Source: JACCTH01 sp035281645
Lineage (GTDB): Bacteria > Actinomycetota > Acidimicrobiia > Spongiisociales > ZC4RG35
Assembly (NCBI GenBank): GCA_035281645.1
Contig: DATEDN010000172.1
Span: 1 to 64,000, forward strand
Length of the DNA stretch: 64,000 nt
Direction of reading: 5' to 3'
Part shown: in pieces, positions 46,412 through 55,969 of the stretch
How positions within the stretch are numbered: the first letter of the stretch is position 1
Layout of the letters: every line of letters begins with the position of its first letter
Program-made: the position numbers and the translations under genes
The notes under the pieces: generated by a model
Databases searched by the model: none
What the model was told of the DNA's origin: nothing
What the model saw: the letters and a program-made list of their open reading frames with translations, nothing else

Positions 46412-47401
46412 ATCGGAGCTGACCGGTTCCACCACCGGGGATCCGGGAGCTTTGAGGAGGACCATTCTGACTCCGGCGTTGGATCGCTTCTTGTCGCGAG
46501 CGATCATCTCCAAGGCCGAGTCCAGGGAAACTCCCGCGGCAGCTACTGGCAGTCCGAGCCCGAAGATTGTCTCGATGAGCTGGCGATGGTCGAAACCAAA
46601 GCGGGCGTTGGAAACGGTGGCTGCTGCCACCATCCCCACCGCCACTGCCAAGCCGTGGGGCATGGGAGCGAGGATCTCCACGGCATGCCCCACCGTGTGA
46701 CCAAAATTGAGAATCGCCCGACGATCGCTTTCTCGATAGTCAGCCTCGACCGTGGCTGCCTTCACCTTGACCGCCCGCTCCACCACCTCGCCGAGCGACA
46801 AGTCCTGACCACGCGAGGCCAAGATGTCGACCAAGTATGGGTCGGCGACATATCCGGCCTTCAAGGCCTCCGCCAAGCCTTCCAGCCGCAGGGAGGGTGG
46901 CAGCGTTTCCAGAAGGTCGAGGTTGATGAGGACCCGGCTGGGGAGGTGGAAGGAACCGATCAGATTTTTGCCGGCGAAGTTGATTCCGGTTTTGCCCCCG
47001 ATGGCGGCATCGACCGCCCCCAACAGAGTCGTTGGGTAAAAGACCGCTTCGATGCCGCGAAGCCAGGTGGCGGCAACAAATCCGGCCAAGTCGGTGGCAG
47101 CCCCTCCGCCGACGGCGAGAATCGTGTCGTGGCGGCCAAGGCCGAGTTCGGCCAGCCATTCGTAGACGCGGTTCACGACGATGAGTGATTTCGCCTCCTC
47201 CCGGTCGGGAAGCACAAACTGATCGGTGGCTCCGCTTCGGGCCGCGGCATCCGCAGCCGGCCCTAACGCTCCGGGCGAGAGCAATACCACCGTACGTTCC
47301 CGCGTCGCTCTCGGTGGCAAGAGGGGCTCGGGAAGTCCATGGCCGATGATGATCTCTGAGGCCTGCTCGGCAAGGGTGGGCGTGATCGTCAGTCGTGCCA
47401 C
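46373..47401 (-). CDS. aroB: 3-dehydroquinate synthase
   Basis: Second step of the shikimate pathway; 342 aa, NAD- and metal-dependent. VVLLSPGALG, DTILAVGGGAATDLAGFVAATWLRGI, TTLLGAVDAAIGGKTGINF, LEGLAEALKAGYV and NFGHTVGHAVE (metal His) are conserved. GTG 47401 overlaps the aroK stop by 13 bases. 3' end antisense to the F420-type gene. Confidence 0.97.
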   Translation of the reverse strand: MARLTITPTLAEQASEIIIGHGLPEPLLPPRATRERTVVLLSPGALGPAADAAARSGATDQFVLPDREEAKSLIVVNRVYEWLAELGLGRHDTILAVGGGAATDLAGFVAATWLRGIEAVFYPTTLLGAVDAAIGGKTGINFAGKNLIGSFHLPSRVLINLDLLETLPPSLRLEGLAEALKAGYVADPYLVDILASRGQDLSLGEVVERAVKVKAATVEADYRESDRRAILNFGHTVGHAVEILAPMPHGLAVAVGMVAAATVSNARFGFDHRQLIETIFGLGLPVAAAGVSLDSALEMIARDKKRSNAGVRMVLLKAPGSPVVEPVSSDLLEVGLRAVGIA

Positions 47402-47901
47402 AGCGCCTCCACCAGGTCGGCCGCTTCTACCGGAGACAGCAAGTCGGTGCTGATGGCAAAGTCAGCAGCGGCTCGATACGCCTCCTGGCGGTCGTCGAGA
47501 ATTCCCCGAAGCGACGCTTCGACGTCGTCGTCGAAGATCAGGGGTCGATTGGTCCCCTTGCTCTCGGCGGCGATGCGAGCAGCCAGCGTCGCCGGCTCGG
47601 CCTGGACCCAGAAGATCAGCCCGGTGCGCCGCATCGTGTCTACGTTCTGAGATCGCAGCACTGCCCCTCCCCCAGTGGCCACCACCGCACCGGGGTGGGA
47701 TGAAACCAACGCCACCGCTTCAGATTCCCGGATTCTGAATCCTGCCTCACCCTCGGTGGCGAAAAGCTCGGTGATATCACGGCCGGTGGCTTCCATCACC
47801 ACATCGTCGGTATCGATGAACTTCCAGCCCTTGCGCTCGGCAATGATCTTTCCCAGGGTCGACTTGCCCGCCCCCATCATCCCAATCAGCCAGAGAGGCA
47901 T
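47389..47901 (-). CDS. aroK: Shikimate kinase
   Basis: Phosphorylates shikimate. 170 aa. Walker A LIGMMGAGKST (about 5-15), FIDTDDVVMEATG, EAGFRIRESEAVAL and ATGGGAVL are canonical. ATG 47901, 3 bases after the aroC stop. Confidence 0.97.
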   Translation of the reverse strand: MPLWLIGMMGAGKSTLGKIIAERKGWKFIDTDDVVMEATGRDITELFATEGEAGFRIRESEAVALVSSHPGAVVATGGGAVLRSQNVDTMRRTGLIFWVQAEPATLAARIAAESKGTNRPLIFDDDVEASLRGILDDRQEAYRAAADFAISTDLLSPVEAADLVEALWHD

Positions 47902-47904
47902 CGG

Positions 47905-49074
47905 CTAGAAGGCGGCGAGGCGGGATCTGTGGCTAAGCGCCGCGGCGCGAAAGTCATCCACGGTGTCCCCCCCGAAAACTCGTTGGCATTCCTGCGCGAG
48001 GACGATCGCAACCATCTGCTCGGCGACTACTCCCGCCGCCGGTACGGCACAAGTGTCAGATCGCTCATAGAAGGCGCGCTCGGATTGGCGACTGACGACA
48101 TCCACGGTCTCCAGCCCCTTGAGCACCGTCGAAATGGGCTTCATCGCCGCCCGCACCCTGAGCAGTCCCCCGACCGTCATTCCTCCCTCGGTGCCACCGG
48201 CGCGGTTGGTCCTGCGCTTGAATCCCCCGTCGTAATAGATCTCGTCGTGAGCCTCGGTGCCGCGTCGGCGAGCGGTTTCCAACCCATCCCCGATCTCGAC
48301 CGCCTTGATGGCATGTATGGACATCAGTGCCCCCGCCAATAAGCCATCGATTCGTCGGTCCCAATGGACATGGCTACCGAGACCGGCAGGGGTGTTGTAC
48401 GCCAGAACCTCGACTACGCCTCCGACCGTATCGCGTTCTGCTCTGGCAGTCTCGATCTCACCAATCATGGCGGCGCCGGCGTCGGGGTTGAAACAGCGAA
48501 CCTCCGAGGCGTCGATTTGCTCCAGGTCAACCGGGGTAGGCAGCGGCGACTCAGGGGCGGTGACCTTGCCGATTGCCACAACGTGAGAGAGGACTTCAAC
48601 CTCGATGGTTCGGAGAAGCTGTTTGGCCAGGTAGCCCACCACGGTGCGGGCGGCGGTCTCGCGAGCTGAGGCTCGTTCGAGGATGTCGCGAGCGTCCCGA
48701 CGGTCGTACTTCATCATTCCCGCCAGATCGGCGTGTCCCGGTCGCGGTGCAGTCAGCTTCCGGCCGGTCTGGGTGTCCTCTTCGGGCTCCTCCTGCGGTT
48801 CGGGGCTCATGGCCCGCTGCCATCGAGGCCATTCGGTGTTGCGGATGATCACGGCCACCGGCGAGCCCAGAGTGGCGCCATGGCGGACTCCGGCCAGAAT
48901 CTCGAGCTCGTCCTTTTCAAGCTTCATGCGGGGACCGCGGCCGAAGCCCAATCGCCGCCGCGCCAGTTCATGCTGGAGACCTTCGAAGTCCACCTCGAGG
49001 CCAGCCGGCAATCCCTCGATGGTGGCCACCAGGCCCGGGCCGTGTGATTCGCCAGCGGTCAGAAACCGGAGCAC
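47905..49074 (-). CDS. aroC: Chorismate synthase
   Basis: Final shikimate-pathway step, using reduced FMN. 389 aa. FLTAGESHGPGLVATIEG, RRLGFGRGPRMKLEKD, RPGHADLAGMMKY, ILERASARETAARTV and RTNRAGGTEGGMTVG are characteristic. A short acidic insert near residue 95 (EPQEEPEEDTQTG) sits in a variable loop. GTG start without a clear SD. Confidence 0.97.
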   Translation of the reverse strand: MLRFLTAGESHGPGLVATIEGLPAGLEVDFEGLQHELARRRLGFGRGPRMKLEKDELEILAGVRHGATLGSPVAVIIRNTEWPRWQRAMSPEPQEEPEEDTQTGRKLTAPRPGHADLAGMMKYDRRDARDILERASARETAARTVVGYLAKQLLRTIEVEVLSHVVAIGKVTAPESPLPTPVDLEQIDASEVRCFNPDAGAAMIGEIETARAERDTVGGVVEVLAYNTPAGLGSHVHWDRRIDGLLAGALMSIHAIKAVEIGDGLETARRRGTEAHDEIYYDGGFKRRTNRAGGTEGGMTVGGLLRVRAAMKPISTVLKGLETVDVVSRQSERAFYERSDTCAVPAAGVVAEQMVAIVLAQECQRVFGGDTVDDFRAAALSHRSRLAAF

Positions 49075-49110
49075 CCGGCGATGGTAGAGATACCGGGTTT
49101 GGGAAGAGGA

Positions 49111-49788
49111 TCAGCTCAAGATGAACGGAGTCGAAATGATCGCTGCCCATGTTCCAAAGATGAGCGGGGGCCCGTAAGGAATGGCGGTCTTCCGGCTCTT
49201 GCCCATCGCCAGCAAGATCAGGGCCGGGATTCCTCCGAGGAGCGAGGTGATGAAAAGGGAGTAGGCCAGGGTGCGATAGGAATGGAAGCCGGCGAAGAAA
49301 CCGAGCAGGAGCGCGAGCTTGACGTCACCAAATCCAAAACCCTCGCCCCGGGCTGCCAGATATACGAGAAGGAGGAGGGTGAAATAGCCCGCCGCCCCGA
49401 TGAAAGCCGGTCGCAACGACAGGGCTCGGCCTTCGATGATCGCTGCTCCCGTCAGCAGCACCATGGCGATGGTTCCTCCGGGGTAGAGGAGGCGGTTGGG
49501 AATCCGGAAGTGGTCGAGGTCGGTGACCACCAGCATTGCGGTCAGCGAGACCATCACCAGATGGGCGACTAGAACCGGGGTAAGCCCGAATGTGTTTGCC
49601 ATCCCCCAGTATGCGAGGCCGACCAGGAGCGACGCCCCGAGCTCCCGCCATCGCCAGCCTCGAACCATGCCTTGTATAGGGGCATTCCCCGCTGCCGTTC
49701 TGAAGGGGCGGTCGGCGCCGACCGCCACCGCGAAGCGATGGAGCACTGGGCCTTGGAGGAGTCCGAGCGCCGCGATCAGGAGATTCAC
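49111..49788 (-). CDS. Prepilin peptidase, A24 family (short form)
   Basis: 225 aa polytopic membrane aspartic protease that cleaves type IV pilin-like leaders. Two catalytic Asp sites are seen: VVTDLDHFRIPNRLLYP (Asp90 or 92) and GFGFGDVKLALLLG (Asp155). The N-terminal Cys-rich methylase domain of PilD is missing, so it is probably peptidase-only. No pilin, PilB/C or secretion ATPase gene is in the window; substrates must lie elsewhere. Placed between DUF4388 and aroC. Confidence 0.88.
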   Translation of the reverse strand: MNLLIAALGLLQGPVLHRFAVAVGADRPFRTAAGNAPIQGMVRGWRWRELGASLLVGLAYWGMANTFGLTPVLVAHLVMVSLTAMLVVTDLDHFRIPNRLLYPGGTIAMVLLTGAAIIEGRALSLRPAFIGAAGYFTLLLLVYLAARGEGFGFGDVKLALLLGFFAGFHSYRTLAYSLFITSLLGGIPALILLAMGKSRKTAIPYGPPLIFGTWAAIISTPFILS

Positions 49789-49827
49789 GGAGCGAGACCT
49801 TACGGTCGGAAGGGCTGGCGGTAGCGG

Positions 49828-50916
49828 TTAGTCGTCGAGACCGACGGAAGACATCCGACGCCGCTTGAGGAACCCATGAGAGGGAACCTGGCTGGCCCCG
49901 CCCTGACCCTCGGGGTTCTCGTTCAGCTGGGAGAAGACCCGATCCAAAAAGGAGTCGGAGCCGGCTGGCGTTTCCTCCTCGCCTTCCTCTGAGTCGGCGG
50001 GGGTTTCGTCGGCGGCCGATTCGGCGGTCGACTCGGCCGGGACGGCCTCGGCCCACCAGCTGCGATTGAAGTCGGCTTCCTTTGGCTCCGGCCGGGCTGG
50101 TTCGGGCTCGGCCTCGCTATAGGACGGCTCGTAAGAGGGTTGCGGTTCGACCGGCTCTGATGGCGGTTCGGAGGGCTCGGAGGGCATCGAGGTCTCATAG
50201 CCGGCGTAGGAATAGCTGCGACCCGGGGGGGCGGCGGCAGGCTCGGGAGCGCGCACCGCCTCGACCAGTCCCGCCCGAACGAGGGCGGCCAGGTCCTTGG
50301 CGGTCCGGAAGCGACTCGCACCCAAGCGGTCGGCGAGTGCACGAATGGATGAGGTGCCATCGAAATTGGCAACCAGCTTCCACGTGTTGGGGGCGAGGGT
50401 GACGGGTTCGTTGTTGGGTGCTTCACTGATTATCCGGACGCTTTCGTCGATCGTGGGGATCACCGACTCGATGTCGGCCCACTCCACTGCTCGCCGGTCG
50501 GCTTCGGAAATGCACATCTCGACGTCGAAGGCTTGCTCGCTTCGGTAGCGAGGAGCGACGTCCACGTTGAATACAAACTGGCCCCGGCCGGGCTTGCGGA
50601 TGCGGTAGAGGCTCTCGATCACTTCTTCCCGGAAGAAATCGGAGAGTCCGGAGGGAGCGGTTGAATCCGACAGAGAACGGCCACCCACCTCGGCCGCCCG
50701 GACGGCGTCCTCACTGACCACCTTGGAGTTGATGAGCTGACGGCGAAGATCTTCATCGCTGCCAATGGTGGCAAAGGTCACCGATCCGCCGTTTAAGAAA
50801 ACGCGACCGTGGAGGTCGGGAGCGTCTACTCGCAAGCAGCCGCTCTTGTAGGAACGCGCTAGCAAGCGGAGAACTTCCTCCAAGGGGAAAACATCAATGT
50901 GCCCAGTCAACGACAT
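49828..50916 (-). CDS. DUF4388 domain protein with acidic Pro/Glu-rich tail
   Basis: 362 aa. The N-terminal DUF4388 (PATAN-like) domain (about 1-115: LTGHIDVFPLEEVLRLLARS, GRVFLNGGSVTFATIG) is followed by a winged-helix-like part (about 155-235). A long disordered Pro/Glu/Ser tail ends in LKRRRM-SSVGLDD. DUF4388 proteins are linked in other bacteria to signalling, surface motility and type IV pilus control. That fits the prepilin peptidase 39 bases downstream. ATG 50916 with GGAAGG upstream. Cytoplasmic; exact function unknown. Confidence 0.82.
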   Translation of the reverse strand: MSLTGHIDVFPLEEVLRLLARSYKSGCLRVDAPDLHGRVFLNGGSVTFATIGSDEDLRRQLINSKVVSEDAVRAAEVGGRSLSDSTAPSGLSDFFREEVIESLYRIRKPGRGQFVFNVDVAPRYRSEQAFDVEMCISEADRRAVEWADIESVIPTIDESVRIISEAPNNEPVTLAPNTWKLVANFDGTSSIRALADRLGASRFRTAKDLAALVRAGLVEAVRAPEPAAAPPGRSYSYAGYETSMPSEPSEPPSEPVEPQPSYEPSYSEAEPEPARPEPKEADFNRSWWAEAVPAESTAESAADETPADSEEGEEETPAGSDSFLDRVFSQLNENPEGQGGASQVPSHGFLKRRRMSSVGLDD

Positions 50917-50986
50917 TTCGCCAAACCTTCCTTCGCGGCGTTTTTCCAGTATTCGCCACTGAATTCGGCCCCCAGAACCGATTGCT

Positions 50987-51766
50987 TTAGGGATTTCCGA
51001 CTGCTAGCCGCATGGCGTCGAACGGCGCGGTCATACCGGTCCAAAGCCTAAATCCATGCCCGGCTTGAGCTAACAGAAGGTCAAGACCATCAACCACCGG
51101 GATTCCCAGCTCCCGGGCCCTGGCCGCCGCCGGCGTTTCGGTGGCGGCGTAGGGCATATCGAGCAGGCCCGAGGCCAGGGCGAGAACCTCTTCGGGCAAT
51201 GGTTCGCCTTTCATTCCCAGCGGGGTCGAATTCACCACCCGGGCCATCACCACCGGAACTCCCCAATGCACCTCGCCAAGCTCGATGCCCAACCTACGAG
51301 AAAGGGCCGAACCGCTCCCGAACGTGCGGGAGGCGATATAGAGCGTCGCCTGGTTCTCAAGAGCCACTGCTGTCGCCGCAGCCGCTCCGCCGGCACCGAG
51401 GATCAGGATCGGCCCGAGATCCGGCATTGACTGCCAGCTTTCTCTGATGGCGGCGATATCGGTGGAATGGCCCACGACTTCGTTGCCCTCGCGAACTACG
51501 GTGTTCACCGATCCCGCTCGCGCAGCCTCTGATTCGACTCGATCACAAAGCGAGTAGGCCTCTGCCTTATGTGGCATGGTGACGTTGAAACCGTCGAGGC
51601 GGCCCTGGCGCAGGTCTTCGAACGCCTGACGCAATCCAGCGGAGTCAACCTGACGAGCGGTGTACTCGCCATCGACACCTGCAGCGGCAAAAGCTGCCCG
51701 AAAGATTGCTGGCGACCGCGAGTGTGAGACCGGGTCGCCCACCAGGGCGAGTCTGAGGGTGCTCAG
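50987..51766 (-). CDS. aroE: Shikimate dehydrogenase, CTG start
   Basis: Reduces dehydroshikimate to shikimate with NADPH. 259 aa. DPVSHSRSPAIF, GFNVTMPHKAEA (catalytic Lys), GSVNTVV, HSTDIAAI and the nucleotide loop LGAGGAAAATA are canonical. The first standard start, GTG 51742, would remove strand beta-1 (LRLALVG). CTG 51766 keeps it and overlaps the mltG stop as CTGA, the same geometry as the ATGA/GTGA joins elsewhere in the window. The dinucleotide site reads ASRTFGS where many members have NR(T/S). Confidence 0.93.
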   Translation of the reverse strand: MSTLRLALVGDPVSHSRSPAIFRAAFAAAGVDGEYTARQVDSAGLRQAFEDLRQGRLDGFNVTMPHKAEAYSLCDRVESEAARAGSVNTVVREGNEVVGHSTDIAAIRESWQSMPDLGPILILGAGGAAAATAVALENQATLYIASRTFGSGSALSRRLGIELGEVHWGVPVVMARVVNSTPLGMKGEPLPEEVLALASGLLDMPYAATETPAAARARELGIPVVDGLDLLLAQAGHGFRLWTGMTAPFDAMRLAVGNP

Positions 51767-52845
51767 GGAATGATGCCGGCTTGGCGGGAACGTTCGATGT
51801 TCGCCAAATGCTCGTCGTAGGTCTCGGCGAAAGCGTGACCGCCTTCGGCGGTGGACAACACGTAAAAGTAGAAGCCGCTCTCGGCGGGATTGGCCGCCGC
51901 TTCCAGGGAGGCTCGCCCGGGAGCTCCGATCGGGGTCGGTGGCAGCCCCGGATACTTGTACAGGTTGTAGGGACTTTCGGACTCGTTGTTGAAGAGGGCC
52001 GGGTCACGGGTGCCGATGCCATAAAGCACCGAGGCGTCGATTTGTAACGGCATCCCTTCGGCCAGGCGGTTGAAGATGACGCTCGAAACGAGCTCGCGCT
52101 CGTCGGCCACTCGCACCTCGGCTTCGATCAGCGAGGCAATGGTCATGCCCTGATAGACGTCGAAACCGGCGTCGGCGAGCCTGGTCCAATCGACTGAGCC
52201 CACGCGCTCTTCCATGGTGTCAGTCAGGACCTGCAGGATCCGCGAGGCAGGCGATTCCCGCAGGAATTCGTAGGTGTCGGGAAAGAGCAGTCCTTCCCAG
52301 TCACTCAGGGTGGGGGCCGCCGGCATCGTCCGGAGGTCGGTCAGCACACCACCCTGTGACAGCGCCGTTTCGAAGTCGCCCCGGGGAAGGCCCGATGCTT
52401 CCACCAGGATGTCGATGATCTCGGTTACCCGCAGGCCTTCCGGGATCGTAACCCGGTAGGCGTCGGCGATCGGCCCCCGCAAGAGCAGCGGGAGCACGTC
52501 CTCGATGGAGCTGCCGGTCAAGAAGCGGTAGGTCCCGGCCCGGAGCTGGTTGGCGATGCCTTGATCCCGAACGGTGAGCTCGAATTCGTTAGCGCTGTCG
52601 ATCACGCCTTCGGCTGCGAGCAGGGTGGCTATGGCCCGGGCACTGGAACCAGGAGGGATGGTGACTTCGACCTCTTGTCCGGGTTCGATGGACACGACAG
52701 AGGACTCCTCGGCCGCCCCCTCGAGCGACCCTCCCACCAGGCGGGCCAGGCCCGTGGCGGCGATGACAACCACGAGAGCCGTGATCCCGAGGCCCAAGAT
52801 GACCCGGAGCCAGCGTGATTGCAGAAGAGAAGACCAAGAATTCAC
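51763..52845 (-). CDS. mltG: Endolytic murein transglycosylase MltG
   Basis: Cuts nascent peptidoglycan glycan strands in the periplasmic-side space. 360 aa. One N-terminal helix (about 13-36), a LysM-like segment (about 58-110, VEVTIPPGSSARAIATLL), and the YceG domain with WEGLLFPDTYEF, catalytic Glu241 in MTIASLIEAEV, PLQIDASVLYGIG, YPGLPPTPIGAPG and GGHAFAETYDEHLAN. GTG start, 13 bases after ruvX. The usual ruvX-mltG-aroE order. Confidence 0.96.
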   Translation of the reverse strand: MNSWSSLLQSRWLRVILGLGITALVVVIAATGLARLVGGSLEGAAEESSVVSIEPGQEVEVTIPPGSSARAIATLLAAEGVIDSANEFELTVRDQGIANQLRAGTYRFLTGSSIEDVLPLLLRGPIADAYRVTIPEGLRVTEIIDILVEASGLPRGDFETALSQGGVLTDLRTMPAAPTLSDWEGLLFPDTYEFLRESPASRILQVLTDTMEERVGSVDWTRLADAGFDVYQGMTIASLIEAEVRVADERELVSSVIFNRLAEGMPLQIDASVLYGIGTRDPALFNNESESPYNLYKYPGLPPTPIGAPGRASLEAAANPAESGFYFYVLSTAEGGHAFAETYDEHLANIERSRQAGIIP

Positions 52846-52858
52846 GGTGAAAAACGCG

Positions 52859-53266
52859 TCATCGGGGACGGTCCAGGAACGACTGGAGGATAACGGTGGC
52901 GGCGACCTTATCGAGGTTCGCCCGCCTGGCCCGGCGCCGCGTTCCTGCCTCGAGCATCACCCGTTCGGCATCCTTCGAGGTAAAGCGCTCGTCAACCCAG
53001 GTGACCGGTAGCCCGGTTGCCTCTTCGATCTCGCGCCCGAAATCGCGCGCCGCGCGGGCTGATTCGCCCTCCTGGCCGGAAAGCGAAGTGGGAAGTCCGA
53101 TCACGATCTCGATAACCCCGTACTCCTCCACCAGGTCGGCCACCCGAGCCGGGGCCTCTCGTCGGGGAACGACCATCAACGCATGGGCCGCGACCCAGAG
53201 CTCATCGGAGATCGCTACCCCTACCCGCTTGTGTCCGAAGTCGAGTCCGAGCGCCCGACCTTTCAC
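52859..53266 (-). CDS. ruvX: Holliday junction resolvase-like protein YqgF
   Basis: 135 aa RNase H-fold nuclease implicated in pre-16S rRNA processing. ALGLDFGHKRVGVAISD, VIGLPTSLSGQEGE, VDERFTSKDAERVM and LDKVAATVILQSFL carry the conserved acidic residues. GTG overlaps the alaS stop (GTGA). Confidence 0.96.
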   Translation of the reverse strand: MKGRALGLDFGHKRVGVAISDELWVAAHALMVVPRREAPARVADLVEEYGVIEIVIGLPTSLSGQEGESARAARDFGREIEEATGLPVTWVDERFTSKDAERVMLEAGTRRRARRANLDKVAATVILQSFLDRPR

Positions 53267-55887
53267 TGCTGGGCGAGGGCGGTGGCGGCGGCCTCGTGGA
53301 CTTGATCGAGCGCCTCGCCCAGCCGTTCCCCGTGAGGACCCCCGGCCTGGGCGAGCGCCGGGTCACGACTCCCGCCACCTCCCAGGAGGCGAGCTCCCAC
53401 TCCAACCAGATCGGCGGCAGAGACTCCTCCGCTTACCAGACCGGCAGATACCGCACCGACCAGAGACCCCTTGCCGTCGGTGCTCGAGCCGAGGATCACA
53501 ACTGCCGACGACAGCCGATCTCGGACCGAGATGGCGAGGAGGCGGAGCTGTTCGGGTGAGAGGCCCGCAGGCTTTTCGACAACCAGGTAATGCTCTCCGA
53601 TCTTCGTCGCCCCGGCGGCCAGCTCGGACGCCAAGTGGTCTCTATCGCGCTGGCGATAGGAGGCAAGATGATCTTCCAGGTTCTCGATCCGGGCGACAAG
53701 GGCTCGAACCCGCTCCGGGGCTTCGGCCGGAGAAGTCCGCAACAGTTGGCCAATGTTGTTGAGACCGTCCCGCCATTCGACGAACTGGCGGTAGGCCGAC
53801 TCGCCTGTCAGCGCTTCCACCCGTCGAATGTTGGAGCCGATGGACGATTCCGAGGTGACCACCAGCGGCCCAACCTGGCCGGCGGTATGGGTATGAGTGC
53901 CCCCGCAAAGCTCGACTGAAAACTGACCGATCCTCACCAGCCGAACAACGTCGCCGTACTTATCACCGAAAAAGGCGAGAGCGCCCGCTTGGGTCGCCTC
54001 CTCCTTGCTGGTGATGGTGGTGGAGACCACCCCGTTCTCGATCAACCTGTGGTTGGCCTGTCGCTCGATCTCAACTAGCTCCTCCGGAGCGACTGCGGAG
54101 AAATGAGAGAAGTCGAACCGAAGCCGTCCCGCCTCGACCAGGGAGCCGGCTTGATGGGCGTGATCGCCGAGAACGCTTCGGAGGGCCCAGTGCAAAACAT
54201 GGGTCCCGGTGTGGGACTTGCGAATCTTTTCCCGTCGGGAGCCATCGATCGCCAGATCGGCGTCCTGACCGACACTCAGATAACCGCTTCGTACCCGGCC
54301 GCGGTGGCCATGAAGGCCTTGGAGGGCATGGCGGGTGTCGCGGACTTCAACCGTCCCGCTGGCAGTGGTGATGACACCCGAGTCGCCGATCTGTCCGCCG
54401 GACTCCGCATAGAACGGAGTCACGTCGAGGAAGACTTCGACCTCTTGCCCTTCCCCCACCTGCTCCGTGAGCTCGCCCTCACGAGTCAAGGCCAGGATGC
54501 GACCGCTCCCAATCTCTGATTCGTAGCCGATGAAAGTGGTAAGCCCGATCTCGTCCAGAATCGCCCGGTAGGACTCGGCGCTGGCCGCCTCGTCGCCACC
54601 CTTCCACGCCCGACGGGCTCGCTGGCGTTGCAGAGCCATCTCGGCGTCGTATCCCCCCCGATCGATCGCCACGCCCCGTTCCGACGCGATCTCGGTGGTC
54701 AACTCGATCGGGAAGCCGTAGGTGTCGTGCAACCGGAAAACCGTGGACCCGCTCAACGCCTCGCCCTCATCCAAGTCCGAAATCTCGGATTCGAGGAGGG
54801 CGACGCCCGATTGCAATGTCCGGCGGAATCGCTCCTCCTCCCTTCCCACCACGGATATGACAAGATCCTTTTTCTCCCGAAGCTCAGGCCAAGAGGGACC
54901 CAGGACCTCGGTGGTGGCTTCGACGAGATGAGGGGTTATCAATTCCTTGCTCCCCAACTGCCAAGCCCGGCGGACTGCGCGTCGGAGGACGCGCCTCAAC
55001 ACGTATCCGCGGCCGTCGTTGGAGGGGACCACCCCATCGGCGATGAGGGTGGTGATGGTGCGAGCGTGATCGGCCAAGATCCGGAGTGAGACATCGGTGG
55101 CCTCGGATCGCCCGTAAGCGACACGAAGGTTCTCGGCCGCATCAGCGATGATGAAGGCGAGGGCGTCGATGTCGAAGACCGAGTCGACTTTCTGGAGGAC
55201 CGCGGCCGTGCGCTCAAGCCCCATTCCGGTGTCGATGTTCTTTTGCGGAAGGTCACCGACGACGTGGTAAGGCTCGTCCTGGATGTTCTGCATGAAGACG
55301 AGATTCCAGATCTCGACATAGCGGTCTTCGTCGCCCCCGATCGGACCCCCGGAGGCCCCATATTCGGGGCCTTTATCAAAGAAGATTTCCGAACAGGGTC
55401 CGCATGGTCCCGGCACTCCCATCTGCCAGAAGTTGTCCTCGCCGCCGAGCTGCACCCGGTCAGCGGGGACACCCGCTTGATCGATCCAGATCTGACGCGC
55501 TTCGTCGTCGGTGTGATGAACGGTGAACCAGAGGAGTTCGGGGTCGAGCGAAAGCTTTTCGGTCACGAACTCATAAGCCCAGGCAATCGCACCTTCCTTG
55601 AAGTAGTCGCCAAAGCTGAAGTTGCCGAGCATCTCGAAGAAGGAGAGATGGCGCTGGGTGGTGCCGATGATGTCGATATCGATGGTGCGGACGCACTTCT
55701 GCACCGAAACCGCTCGCTTGAACGGAGGAGTCTCCTCACCAAGGAAATAGGGCTTGAACGGGACCATGCCGGCGTTGTTCAGCAACAGCGTTGGATCGGT
55801 GGGAATCAAGGACGCAGAAGGGCGCAGGACGTGGCCGCGCGCCACGAAGAAGTCGGTGAAGGCCTTCCTGATCTGATGCGAATCCAT
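53263..55887 (-). CDS. alaS: Alanyl-tRNA synthetase
   Basis: 874 aa, full length. The catalytic core has SASLIPTDPTLLLNNAGM and GTTQRHLSFFEMLGNFSFG. A tRNA-recognition region follows, then the editing domain with HTGTHVLHWALRSVLG and VELCGGTHTHTAGQVG (zinc His/Cys), and a C-Ala domain with a glycine-rich tail. ATG 55887 begins the conserved MDSHQIRKAFTDFF; a frame reaching 56046 is rejected. The gap of 82 bases to the upstream gene shows no terminator. Confidence 0.98.
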   Translation of the reverse strand: MDSHQIRKAFTDFFVARGHVLRPSASLIPTDPTLLLNNAGMVPFKPYFLGEETPPFKRAVSVQKCVRTIDIDIIGTTQRHLSFFEMLGNFSFGDYFKEGAIAWAYEFVTEKLSLDPELLWFTVHHTDDEARQIWIDQAGVPADRVQLGGEDNFWQMGVPGPCGPCSEIFFDKGPEYGASGGPIGGDEDRYVEIWNLVFMQNIQDEPYHVVGDLPQKNIDTGMGLERTAAVLQKVDSVFDIDALAFIIADAAENLRVAYGRSEATDVSLRILADHARTITTLIADGVVPSNDGRGYVLRRVLRRAVRRAWQLGSKELITPHLVEATTEVLGPSWPELREKKDLVISVVGREEERFRRTLQSGVALLESEISDLDEGEALSGSTVFRLHDTYGFPIELTTEIASERGVAIDRGGYDAEMALQRQRARRAWKGGDEAASAESYRAILDEIGLTTFIGYESEIGSGRILALTREGELTEQVGEGQEVEVFLDVTPFYAESGGQIGDSGVITTASGTVEVRDTRHALQGLHGHRGRVRSGYLSVGQDADLAIDGSRREKIRKSHTGTHVLHWALRSVLGDHAHQAGSLVEAGRLRFDFSHFSAVAPEELVEIERQANHRLIENGVVSTTITSKEEATQAGALAFFGDKYGDVVRLVRIGQFSVELCGGTHTHTAGQVGPLVVTSESSIGSNIRRVEALTGESAYRQFVEWRDGLNNIGQLLRTSPAEAPERVRALVARIENLEDHLASYRQRDRDHLASELAAGATKIGEHYLVVEKPAGLSPEQLRLLAISVRDRLSSAVVILGSSTDGKGSLVGAVSAGLVSGGVSAADLVGVGARLLGGGGSRDPALAQAGGPHGERLGEALDQVHEAAATALAQQ

Positions 55888-55969
55888 TGGTTGCCAAGGG
55901 TACCGGTGCCGTCTCTTCCTCAGGGAAGCAACCGTTGGGAGGAGTGGCCGCAGCAGGCGGCGAGCGGTG

